From Kluyvera sichuanensis (GTDB lineage: Bacteria; Pseudomonadota; Gammaproteobacteria; Enterobacterales; Enterobacteriaceae): DNA of 64,000 nt. Under the pieces are notes generated by a model. That model was given only the letters and a program-made list of their open reading frames with translations, was not told the DNA's origin and did not search any database. Location: the NCBI RefSeq assembly GCF_014218705.1, contig NZ_JABBJF010000024.1:1-64000 (forward strand). Direction: 5' to 3'. Position numbers and translations under genes: made by a program. Shown piece by piece: positions 1-7,251 of this stretch. Each line of letters begins with the position of its first letter. Positions within the stretch are counted from its first letter, which is position 1.

Positions 1-78
1 TCGCTGTCGTTCTCAAAATCGGTGGAGCTGCATGACAAAGTCATCGGGCATTATCTGAACATAAAACACTATCAATAA
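1..78 (+). CDS. insB: IS1 transposase InsB, C-terminal fragment
   Basis: Frame 1 is open from the first base to a TAA at 76-78. The 25 residues end in SVELHDKVIGHYLNIKHYQ, the C-terminus of the IS1 DDE transposase (InsB part of the InsAB' frameshift product). Only the tail is visible; the catalytic residues lie upstream of the window. Recognition rests on recall of the IS1 protein rather than a search, but the agreement with both protein and terminal repeat is strong. Confidence 0.9.
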   Translation, partial: SLSFSKSVELHDKVIGHYLNIKHYQ

Positions 79-93
79 GTTGGAGTCATTACC
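1..93 (+). mobile_element. IS1 right end (partial copy)
   Basis: The segment carries the last codons of the IS1 InsB transposase, then a terminal sequence ending in GTTGGAGTCATTACC at 79-93. That matches the known right inverted repeat of IS1 (GGTAATGACTCCAAC read inward). The left part of the element lies outside the window, so target duplication cannot be tested. Its right edge truncates a minus-strand reading frame. Confidence 0.93.
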
Positions 94-184
94 TAAACCC
101 TATTAGATCCTCCAATTGATTAAGCAATAAACCCGCTTGTAGCAGTTCAGAGGAACTATCGAAGTCATGTTTTAAAATATTCAT
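89..184 (-). pseudogene. small gene truncated by IS1
   Basis: An ATG at 184 has a well-placed Shine-Dalgarno (GGAG, 6 nt upstream). It opens a frame of 31 codons beginning MNILKHDFDSSSELLQAG. The last codons run into the IS1 terminal repeat and the stop (TAA, 89-91) is supplied by IS1, so the original gene continued past the insertion point. Its product is unrecognised. It is preceded by a terminator and so would need its own promoter or read-through. Confidence 0.55.
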
Positions 185-205
185 GTTAGTCTCCAGCGTG
201 GCACG

Positions 206-233
206 AAAAAAACGCTGACCGAAGTCAGCGTTT
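206..233 (-). terminator. intrinsic terminator
   Basis: On the minus strand a 9-bp stem (AACGCTGAC/GTCAGCGTT) with a 4-nt loop is followed by a T-run. It lies just after the stop of the gene at 240-740 and closes the transcript coming from the CobT-like cluster. Confidence 0.85.
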
Positions 234-239
234 GTATTA

Positions 240-740
240 TTACAGAGGTTTATTCTTAAGCGGCTTCGCAGCCTCTTTAGGATAAGTGTGATAAAACGCT
301 TTTCTGTATTTTTCGTATCCAATACGTTGGGATGCAACATGTTCCATATTAGTGGGAGCAGTAAAGTGATGACACGCAATCAGTCTTGCTTGTTTTGCCA
401 ATTCACTTGACCACTCGTGCAGGATTTCCATCCGGGTTTCGAATGGATCAAGACCCGCTATTTTGCAGCAACTCGTAAATGAACATAAGTCTTCCTGATT
501 TTCTTCCGAACAAATCCAGAGGATTTCATCCACACGCTGCTCACCAGTACTACGGTATGCAGTCATGATATATATACTATCCCGAATTATTTCGTAAGCC
601 ATCTTTGATGAAAAACGAAGTTCATAATTATGTTCTGAATCGGCTGATATCAGATCATATTCACTTTCAGTGGCATCGAAAATACTCATGAATGAGAGTT
701 GATTTTCGTGAACCACTTTAGATTTTGCGGTTGCAGACAT
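240..740 (-). CDS. hypothetical protein (166 aa)
   Basis: This soluble protein has no signal peptide or membrane segment, and I do not recognise its family. It starts MSATAKSKVVHENQLSF; a Cys pair is seen near the middle (SFTSCCKIAG) and the C-terminus is basic. The ATG at 740 was chosen because AGGTG lies 6 nt upstream; an in-frame GTG three codons earlier is inside that ribosome site. The same AGGTGATCATT leader precedes the exonuclease gene at 6085-7194. It lies last in the VWA/MoxR cluster, before a terminator, and may be co-transcribed with it. Confidence 0.75.
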   Translation of the reverse strand: MSATAKSKVVHENQLSFMSIFDATESEYDLISADSEHNYELRFSSKMAYEIIRDSIYIMTAYRSTGEQRVDEILWICSEENQEDLCSFTSCCKIAGLDPFETRMEILHEWSSELAKQARLIACHHFTAPTNMEHVASQRIGYEKYRKAFYHTYPKEAAKPLKNKPL

Positions 741-803
741 AATGATCACCTTTAAAATAAATTAAATTAATTTAGAAAGCTAAAACGGAAATTAAAATAC
801 AGA

Positions 804-2717
804 TTAAGACATGAGAGCTTTACGGGTTACTTCAAAGAGTTTGCTACGTAAGGCAGAAACAGAACCGACAGAAACACCGGTATCACCAAAAAGACTTTTC
901 ATCATGCGGTCACTGGCATCACCGAAACCGATGCCAATAACGATGATGTCATCATCTTTAGCGCTTTGTATCATCGCTCGCGCAGAAGCCATATCATCAG
1001 GCTGGCCATCAGTTGCTATAACCAATACATGGCGATCCGCTTTAGCTGACGTCAGGTCTGCAAGTGCAGGCCATAACGATTCGCAAAGAGGAGTACAGCC
1101 TTGCGTACCAATACCAAACTGATGAGTTCCTATAGCTGTCCGTAAAGTTTGCTCCCGTCCTTTTAACAGACCTACGCTATTATGTGCGGCGTGTGGGAAA
1201 TGGTATGCCGAGGTAGTTACCCCCTGAATACCATCGAGCGCATACAACATTGATACAACAGCGGCTTCAGCCTCTTTAACCGACCGGCTCATTGACCCGC
1301 TAGAGTCCAGCAGGATAGTAAAAGCAGAACTGACATCTACTGCCTTGGACTTATGTTTAAAAAGACGCGTATTGCCCAGCATGGCACTGGTAACCAGTCG
1401 AGAATCAAGCTTACGACCAGTTTCACGATGTGTTCTTCTCACCGCTCTTACACCCTGTAACAACCCATGAAGTGATTGGCGTAACCCGGTAGCCATCTGC
1501 ACCCCTAAACTTACGGATGCATTACCGGTATCGTGCCGCTTCGCAGGTGCTACTGAATATGGAGTAGGTGAAACGATACGTTGATGCGGGGGTACTTTGT
1601 CTTTGATTAACTGATTGAGCTTATCTGAAGTGTTCTGTCCAGTACGGCCAAGGTCATTCGATGTGGTTCCTTCGAAAGGGTCTTTACCGCCCTGGGACAT
1701 GTTAACGACAGAAGCTTCACCCGAAGCATTTGAGCCCGGTTGGGAAGCTCCGGCTTTGTTGTCACCAGAGTCGGAAGCAGGAGTATTACGATTAGCTGAC
1801 GTTGACGATGAGTTATCGTTTTCATCATCGCTATCGTTTTGCCCATGTTCTTTATCTGGTGCGCCACCGGTATTACCATCAGGATCTGAAGAAGGCCCAT
1901 TCTGACCGGCTGACGATGACGGCGAGCCGCCATTACCGCCTGAACTTACAGTCTGGCCATCCCCATTTTTGTCAGAACTGTCGGATGACTGGCCCGGCTC
2001 TGACGAACTGTCATCGCCTTTGCTGTCACCATAATCAGCGCCCTGATTATCATCCTGCGGAGGTTCTTCTTGCTCATTAGTTTCGTTAAATGCATCTACT
2101 GCGAGGTCATATAACCGACATGCAACTTCAAACACCTTTTTAATCGAGGTTGCTTGTACTGCTTCAGCCATAACCGTCATAGCTTTGTCGTACAGCTCCA
2201 GCCCGAAGATGCGTTCAAAGTCTTCACGCACTTGCTTTGTTGGGATAGTTAAACCGTTGAAGCGGTTCAAACCACAAGTAAGCAGGGTATCCAGAAATAC
2301 CGATGAAGCTTTATCACAGGATTCCGCTTCTTCACTGAACAAAAAATGATTCAGTGAATTGAGATACTTCAATGTACCTGGATAGCGACAACTCATCGCA
2401 CGTTCAATGCGCAAATCTTCGCAAAGATTGACCAGGTGTCTAAGTACCTCAACGTTGTATTTATCCGACTCCATATGCTCTTGAATGAATATCTTAAGAT
2501 CACCAAAATCAGTGAAACGGATATGTGCTGCTTCATGTACGGCATACCCTAATAACGGATTTGCCAACATTTCAGCGTCCTTGAAGAATGGAAGGTTAAT
2601 AAGAAAACCAGCACCAGTCTCCGTAGCATATGCTTCATTGCCGCCAACAGAAACATTAAGACCAATCTGAGAGCTTAATGCACGTGCGACAATAGGAAGG
2701 GAATTATAAATACCCAT
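804..2717 (-). CDS. CobT-like VWA-domain protein with N-terminal HExxH
   Basis: 637 aa. The N-terminal third contains HEAAHIRFTDF (His61-Glu62...His65), the metallopeptidase-like signature of CobT/VWA proteins. The middle (about 215-350) is a low-complexity Ser/Gly/Asp/Asn-rich linker. The C-terminal third is a von Willebrand A domain with a MIDAS motif DSSGS (about residue 471) and a later TDGQPDD. Such proteins work with a MoxR-type AAA+ ATPase, here encoded two genes upstream (4197-5276), as a chelatase-like or remodelling pair. The substrate is unknown, and cobalamin synthesis is unlikely because no other cob gene is present. The start at 2717 follows the leader TGAGGTATAT. Confidence 0.85.
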   Translation of the reverse strand: MGIYNSLPIVARALSSQIGLNVSVGGNEAYATETGAGFLINLPFFKDAEMLANPLLGYAVHEAAHIRFTDFGDLKIFIQEHMESDKYNVEVLRHLVNLCEDLRIERAMSCRYPGTLKYLNSLNHFLFSEEAESCDKASSVFLDTLLTCGLNRFNGLTIPTKQVREDFERIFGLELYDKAMTVMAEAVQATSIKKVFEVACRLYDLAVDAFNETNEQEEPPQDDNQGADYGDSKGDDSSSEPGQSSDSSDKNGDGQTVSSGGNGGSPSSSAGQNGPSSDPDGNTGGAPDKEHGQNDSDDENDNSSSTSANRNTPASDSGDNKAGASQPGSNASGEASVVNMSQGGKDPFEGTTSNDLGRTGQNTSDKLNQLIKDKVPPHQRIVSPTPYSVAPAKRHDTGNASVSLGVQMATGLRQSLHGLLQGVRAVRRTHRETGRKLDSRLVTSAMLGNTRLFKHKSKAVDVSSAFTILLDSSGSMSRSVKEAEAAVVSMLYALDGIQGVTTSAYHFPHAAHNSVGLLKGREQTLRTAIGTHQFGIGTQGCTPLCESLWPALADLTSAKADRHVLVIATDGQPDDMASARAMIQSAKDDDIIVIGIGFGDASDRMMKSLFGDTGVSVGSVSALRSKLFEVTRKALMS

Positions 2718-2754
2718 ATATACCTCACAATAAATTTAAATAGATTAATTAGAA

Positions 2755-2777
2755 AAAAGGCCCGGAGTGGGCCTTTT
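2755..2777 (-). terminator. intrinsic terminator
   Basis: AAAAGGCCC/GGGCCTTTT stem with a 5-nt loop, followed by Ts on the minus strand. It lies between the DUF3150-like gene and the VWA gene, so the VWA gene needs read-through, antitermination or its own promoter. Confidence 0.85.
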
Positions 2778-2781
2778 ATTT

Positions 2782-4137
2782 TTAAAACACCATTATTGTT
2801 TCGTCATCATCGAGTGAAGACGAAATTACAATTTCAGGCTCTTTTCCATCAATGACTTTTTCAGAATCCAAACCCGAAATAAGAGCTGAGTCTGGCAGAG
2901 AGCGGGGTACAATCGAATCACCGCCCAAAAATGAATCATCATCGACTATAACCGCACTAAACGCCGGTATTACAGCGTCATTAACAATTCCATGCTCCTG
3001 GGTATCGGACAAGTCGTTAACGTCAGTATCAGCCGACGTATTAACCGGTTCGATTGCCAAAGACGTATCAGCTGAACCATTGATTTCTACCAGAACAGAT
3101 GGGGCTTCAGCGAGTGAATCAACGCTTTGCAATCCGATCGGATCTTCTACTACCACAGCAGATGCAAACGCATCTGTATGCGGAGGAGGAAGCGTTTCTA
3201 CCTGAACCTGAGTTGCCGAAATGGCCGCTAAAGTCATGGCATCATCATCTCCAATAAGGTTCATTGAAAGTGATGGGTCAATCGCATCGTTACCATCTGT
3301 AGTACTGGCTGATGACAGCAGTTCTACAAACTGTTTTGCATGAATTGGGTCGCGTAGGTTATTGAGGAGAGAGAGAATGTCGTTATAAGGTTTGCCCGTC
3401 ACTTTGCCGGTTAGCGGAATGTCTTTCATTACCTGATTAACATAGTCGCTAAGAGACTGGACGCTTGGTGCGATGAAAGCTAGGGAAGCGAGTTTATCGC
3501 CGCAGCGGCGTAAAGGATTTAGTGTGTGCTGAGAAAACGCATCGGGGTTCCTGTTTTTAAGGAAACCTTCAACAACATCAGCCACATCCTCATAAACTTC
3601 ATCCGCTAAACTTTTAACTTGCCCAGTTAAACCATCCTGAATGACACTGTTACCATAAGGTGTGATATGAATCGCAGTAAAGCCAAATTGTATCTGGCTA
3701 TCCATATAAGACAAATCGATCGCAGCATCACGCAAAAGTATAGAGCGATACTTTTCTTCAAAAGAATTAATCCAGCTATTAAAATCAGCTTTCATAAATT
3801 CCTTTTTGTAATCGTAAAACTCGCCCTTAAGTACATTCAGTTTACCAATTAAATCATTAACCTTGTCGGCTGGAATTGCATAGCCTCCCATAAATTTAAT
3901 ACCCGCTTCAAGACATAAAGCGTGAGCTGAATTCTTCTTGCGGGTAAATGGATTGATGAGTTGTGGGTCAATGATTTTCTTGCTACCTAATGAAACAAGT
4001 ACATCAGGTGGCAAATCAGCACTGTTACCAAGATCTTCTCTTTTCAGCTTACGACGACCACTAATACTGGTGATATCAGAAAGAGAAACGAGAATAAGTT
4101 GTTCCAGAACCTGAGTGGCATTGGATTTGATAGTCAT
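2782..4137 (-). CDS. DUF3150-like protein of the MoxR/VWA cassette
   Basis: 451 aa. The first ~280 residues look like one helical domain (tracts such as LKGEFYDYKKEF and a double-Arg PLRRCGDKLASLAF). The rest is an acidic, Val/Asp/Ser-rich tail that looks disordered. Position between a MoxR-like ATPase gene and a VWA gene matches the DUF3150 proteins of SXT-like elements and phages; this family call rests on context and partial recall. The start at 4137 was chosen because GAGGTATGTC precedes it; the in-frame ATG four codons upstream overlaps that site. Confidence 0.6.
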   Translation of the reverse strand: MTIKSNATQVLEQLILVSLSDITSISGRRKLKREDLGNSADLPPDVLVSLGSKKIIDPQLINPFTRKKNSAHALCLEAGIKFMGGYAIPADKVNDLIGKLNVLKGEFYDYKKEFMKADFNSWINSFEEKYRSILLRDAAIDLSYMDSQIQFGFTAIHITPYGNSVIQDGLTGQVKSLADEVYEDVADVVEGFLKNRNPDAFSQHTLNPLRRCGDKLASLAFIAPSVQSLSDYVNQVMKDIPLTGKVTGKPYNDILSLLNNLRDPIHAKQFVELLSSASTTDGNDAIDPSLSMNLIGDDDAMTLAAISATQVQVETLPPPHTDAFASAVVVEDPIGLQSVDSLAEAPSVLVEINGSADTSLAIEPVNTSADTDVNDLSDTQEHGIVNDAVIPAFSAVIVDDDSFLGGDSIVPRSLPDSALISGLDSEKVIDGKEPEIVISSSLDDDETIMVF

Positions 4138-4178
4138 GACATACCTCATTAATTTAAAATTGATTTAAAAAGAATTAA

Positions 4179-4198
4179 AAAACCCCAAGCGGGGTTTT
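4179..4198 (-). terminator. intrinsic terminator
   Basis: AAAACCCC/GGGGTTTT stem with a short GCTT loop and trailing Ts on the minus strand. It overlaps the stop codon of the MoxR-like ATPase gene. Confidence 0.85.
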
Positions 4199-5276
4199 AT
4201 TTAAGTGCTTCAGAACCGAATACAGCTTCAACGATGAGATGCAAAGATTTTTTATCATCTGCTGATGCACGATTACCAATCTGATAATCGAAAGCTGTTA
4301 ATAATGCACGTGGCATCTTTGCAGCTTTCATCATTGAGTAGCGGTCAAGCCAGGCCACCAGCGAACGAGTTGAACACGTTACTGATAAACGAGTGTCGGG
4401 AAGAACACCGTCCGGGAGTTTTGCACTGTTAGTATTGACACTAGTGTCAATTTCACCGGTGATATTCTTGCCTACAAAAAGACCGCGAATCATATTCGCA
4501 ACGTCAACAAATTTCTCCGCGACTTTGGTGTCGGGGATATATTTGGTAATCAATTTAGTCTCGGTTTCTTTTGGCATATAGTCAGCAGTGATAAACATAT
4601 AGCGGTCAAGGTTGGCCACATTTAATGTTTTCACACCGCCATAAACGCCAGTAAAATCGCCCTGACCAATTGAGTTAGCCGTTGCAACAAATCTGAAGTT
4701 CGGGTGCTGTTTAATTACCTCGTTGGTTTCAGGAATAACTAAATTCCCTCCTTCGAGGATGGCGTTAAAGGCATTGGCACAGGATGGGTCTAATTGATCG
4801 TACTCATCGAGTAGGAAAATCAGTCCATACTTGTACGCCAGCGTCAGTGGGCCATGAACAAAAACAGTCTTGGTATCACCGGTCAGTTCATTACACTGAA
4901 GCCGGAGACCGCCAATGAGATTGTTAATATCCAGGTCTTGTGAAGCTGTAGTTTTCATGACAGGCCAGTTAAGTCTTGCTGCTACTTGTTCGACAACACT
5001 GGTTTTGCCACAACCTGTTGGGCCAGAGATCCACAGAGACTGATTTTGTGGATAGTTAATCCACATCAGTACAGATGAACGCAAATACGCTTCAAAAACA
5101 TAGTCGTCATTCTGTTTAGGCACGAATGCACTAAATGGATTGGCTGAGTCAAATCCCTGGAACGGTTTAACTTTATCCATCTGATGATCTGGAACAACAA
5201 TACCAAATACAGAAGGGTGGACAGGTGTAGAGCGCGCCATGATTTCAACAGACAGGTTTGCGAAATTAGTAGTCAT
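4197..5276 (-). CDS. MoxR/CobS-type AAA+ ATPase
   Basis: 359 aa. Walker A GPTGCGKT lies at residues 85-92, Walker B is LIFLLDEYDQLDP, and a sensor-1 region reads FVATANSIGQGD. This is the dynein-related/MoxR class that includes CobS. It is expected to hydrolyse ATP and act on a target together with a VWA partner, encoded at 804-2717. The start at 5276 follows GAGGTATATC; an in-frame ATG four codons earlier is part of that leader. No terminator is visible between this gene and the one upstream at 5336, so these two are probably co-transcribed. Confidence 0.87.
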   Translation of the reverse strand: MTTNFANLSVEIMARSTPVHPSVFGIVVPDHQMDKVKPFQGFDSANPFSAFVPKQNDDYVFEAYLRSSVLMWINYPQNQSLWISGPTGCGKTSVVEQVAARLNWPVMKTTASQDLDINNLIGGLRLQCNELTGDTKTVFVHGPLTLAYKYGLIFLLDEYDQLDPSCANAFNAILEGGNLVIPETNEVIKQHPNFRFVATANSIGQGDFTGVYGGVKTLNVANLDRYMFITADYMPKETETKLITKYIPDTKVAEKFVDVANMIRGLFVGKNITGEIDTSVNTNSAKLPDGVLPDTRLSVTCSTRSLVAWLDRYSMMKAAKMPRALLTAFDYQIGNRASADDKKSLHLIVEAVFGSEALK

Positions 5277-5335
5277 GATATACCTCATTAAATTAGATAG
5301 ATTTAAAAATTAAAAATTAATTAAGAAGAATGATG

Positions 5336-5713
5336 TTATGCAGCAATATCAGCACGTACTAAATCGACATGCTTATAATTGCGGCTAACACTGCCACTGT
5401 TATCAACACTGGTAACCTTTGGTGCATACGTTACATAAGAAACGATGCCTCTGGCTCTCAATGCAGAGACCAGAACAGGCATAAAATAGGTTTTGGCATA
5501 AACAAGTACACCATCAGCCTTATATTTATTACAGAGTGATGTAGCGATTTCAGCAAATTCTTTAGCTTTATCGGTCATAACATCTTCTGAAGGACAGGTA
5601 TTAAAGGTCAACAGTTCACGTAATGCGTGTGATACTTGCTGATCGACATCAATAACGCCCATTTCCCGTTGTTCTGGGGATGCAAGATATGCAGTCATAT
5701 TTACAAGAAACAT
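5336..5713 (-). CDS. hypothetical protein, first gene behind leader RNA 1
   Basis: 125 aa with no known motif that I recognise. It begins MFLVNMTAYLASPEQRE and includes a hydrophobic stretch GVLVYAKTYFMPVLVSAL, probably the core of an alpha/beta fold. It is the first gene after the promoter and structured leader at 5720-6047 and is followed without a terminator by the MoxR-like ATPase gene, so it may belong to that cassette. The ATG at 5713 is preceded by AATGAGGAGTCTGATC, a variant of the recurring leader; an earlier in-frame ATG is part of it. Confidence 0.65.
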   Translation of the reverse strand: MFLVNMTAYLASPEQREMGVIDVDQQVSHALRELLTFNTCPSEDVMTDKAKEFAEIATSLCNKYKADGVLVYAKTYFMPVLVSALRARGIVSYVTYAPKVTSVDNSGSVSRNYKHVDLVRADIAA

Positions 5714-5719
5714 GATCAG

Positions 5720-6013
5720 ACTCCTCATTTAAAAAGATTAGTGAATTAGATGAATTAGGCCTTGCATGAAGGCTGAAGTTAGGTACTAGTTTCAGTTTGG
5801 GAGTGACTGAGGCACTTGTTGTTGTCTACGTGACAACAAAACACCTTTTTCGACGGACAAAAAAGCCTGCCGCTTATGAGAGCCGCAGGCTATCGAATTT
5901 GTTTAGGCGAAAGAAATCCTTGTGAATACCAGGAGGTATTCAGGAGTGGCTTGAGCGCCGAATTTAGAAGGTGTTTAAAGGCAGTTGCCTGAAGTTAAGC
6001 GGACTAAGCCGCT
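5720..6013 (-). ncRNA. structured 5' leader RNA, copy 1
   Basis: Minus-strand leader between a promoter (6019-6047) and the gene at 5336-5713. In order it holds a 5' hairpin AGCGG...CCGCT (5998-6013), the sequence TTAACTTC, an ATTCGGC-loop-GCC hairpin, a GAATACC/GGTATTC hairpin, a GCCTGC/GCAGGC hairpin followed by T6 (terminator-like), the sequence CGTCGAAAAAGGTGTTTT and a GTTGTC/GACAAC hairpin. The same order recurs at 9690-9932, where two of the hairpins keep pairing with different bases. No protein-coding frame is seen. Confidence 0.6.
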
Positions 6014-6018
6014 ATTTA

Positions 6019-6047
6019 AAGATAATAAAGGATGTGTAATTGGTCAA
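6019..6047 (-). promoter_or_regulatory. promoter of leader RNA 1
   Basis: Sigma70-type elements on the minus strand: -35 TTGACC (6042-6047), 17-bp spacer, -10 TATCTT (6019-6024). It starts directly after the terminator of the exonuclease gene. The layout is the same as at 9938-9966. Confidence 0.7.
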
Positions 6048-6058
6048 GCAAAAAAAAA

Positions 6059-6078
6059 GCCCAGTTTTAAACTGGGCT
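6059..6078 (-). terminator. intrinsic terminator
   Basis: AGCCCAGTTT/AAACTGGGCT stem followed by a T9 run on the minus strand, just after the exonuclease stop codon. Confidence 0.9.
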
Positions 6079-6084
6079 CAATAA

Positions 6085-7194
6085 TTAAAAAACAACGTAT
6101 TGTTGGGCTGAGTCTGTCTCTTCTGCACCAGGAGATACCAGTACGGAAGTGTCATCCAAAGGAATGTAGACAGTATCAGTCAGAGTTGATTTATATTCAT
6201 AGGTACTTAACGAATTTCGTACCGATGACTGACCGTAACATTCTGGATGATGTTTGGGGTCAATAGATAATTTATCGCAGATTCGTTTGTAGCTCGGTTT
6301 TTCCGGTACGCGAGACTGAAGAAAACGAAAGCCAAAGCCATCGATTCTAACCAGCTCGTTATAGGAAAAGCCAATAGAAGCACCTAGACCCTGGATCAAT
6401 AAATTGACCGCGTTCTGGTATTCTTCGAACTGCTTTTTCTTTAAAGCCAACTCTTTCTCCATCTGCTGCAATGTTCCAACTTGTCTGGCTATGTCTACCA
6501 CACGAGCTTCGAGGTCGTCTGGAAGCTTAAAGCCTTGTGTCTGAGACATGATTTCAGGGTCAGAGATAAGCAAAATATCTTTTTCCTTATCAAACGGTAG
6601 AGCTGTTTTTGTCTGAACCTTATTCCAGAAGTATTCGCAGGCAACCTGGACTCGATAAAACGCTTTCTTCGAAGGCATAATTTTAAAGACCTTGGTCTGG
6701 TCAGTGGCCGACCAAAACACAAGATACGCCTGGGGTGCGCCTGTTGTCAGCAGCTGGTGCTGAACTTGCCAGTAGTAATAACGGAATTCTGGCGATTTGG
6801 TTTCAAGCTGAAGAATAGAAAGATGTTTGCTCTCGCAAAGATTCTTTATCTCAAGGATTGAACCATCGTCGAACTGCCCATCCAGCGAAGCAATCATGTA
6901 AGGATACTTTTTGTTCCTTACACAGAAAGGCAGGGCGATTTGTCCAATCTCTTTTTCGCAGTAACTTCTGGCAAGTGCTTCAAGCTTTTTACCAGCATCA
7001 ACCTGTTTAATGACAGAAAGGTCTTCTGCCTTAATCAGGCCAGCGTATTGCAAATAGAGTTCGTAGGGCGTTTTAGTTGCACCAGCCTCCTCTAACAGAA
7101 TAGGGGAGCATGTTGCTGTCACACCAGTTTTACGCCATTCGAGCCATTCCTTTGAGCCCTGCACAACATCAACGACTTCATAAATGTCAGACAT
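6085..7194 (-). CDS. YqaJ/lambda-exo-type recombination exonuclease
   Basis: 369 aa. The N-terminal 230 residues carry the PD-(D/E)XK exonuclease core: GSKEWLEWRKTGVTAT near the start, Asp105 in IASLDG, and Glu115/Lys117 in LEIKN, followed by YYWQVQHQLLTTG. The C-terminal ~140 residues are an extension with a predicted coiled coil (around KELALKKKQFEEYQ), making the protein longer than lambda Exo (226 aa). It should resect duplex ends 5'-3' to make 3' tails for the RecT-like protein encoded just upstream. The ATG at 7194 has AGGTG 6 nt upstream. In SXT and IncA/C elements the equivalents are called exo and bet. Confidence 0.85.
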   Translation of the reverse strand: MSDIYEVVDVVQGSKEWLEWRKTGVTATCSPILLEEAGATKTPYELYLQYAGLIKAEDLSVIKQVDAGKKLEALARSYCEKEIGQIALPFCVRNKKYPYMIASLDGQFDDGSILEIKNLCESKHLSILQLETKSPEFRYYYWQVQHQLLTTGAPQAYLVFWSATDQTKVFKIMPSKKAFYRVQVACEYFWNKVQTKTALPFDKEKDILLISDPEIMSQTQGFKLPDDLEARVVDIARQVGTLQQMEKELALKKKQFEEYQNAVNLLIQGLGASIGFSYNELVRIDGFGFRFLQSRVPEKPSYKRICDKLSIDPKHHPECYGQSSVRNSLSTYEYKSTLTDTVYIPLDDTSVLVSPGAEETDSAQQYVVF

Positions 7195-7228
7195 AATGAT
7201 CACCTTAAGATAAATTTAGAAAGTTAAA

Positions 7229-7246
7229 CCGGCAGTTTCCTGCCGG
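7229..7246 (-). terminator. intrinsic terminator (weak T-run)
   Basis: CCGGCAG/CTGCCGG stem closed by a GAAA tetraloop, followed on the minus strand by TTTAACTTTC. It separates the RecT-like gene from the exonuclease gene. Confidence 0.65.
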
Positions 7247-7251
7247 ATAAG

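Noticed and set aside
89..379. Minus-strand 96-codon frame from 379
   Set aside because: Its first 65 codons overlap the well-supported gene at 240-740 in another frame and pass through a terminator; only the part from the ATG at 184, with a ribosome site, is kept as a truncated gene.
804..5276. Cobalamin biosynthesis genes cobS/cobT
   Set aside because: Domains match CobS/CobT, but no other cobalamin gene is present and such pairs are frequent on mobile elements with other roles.
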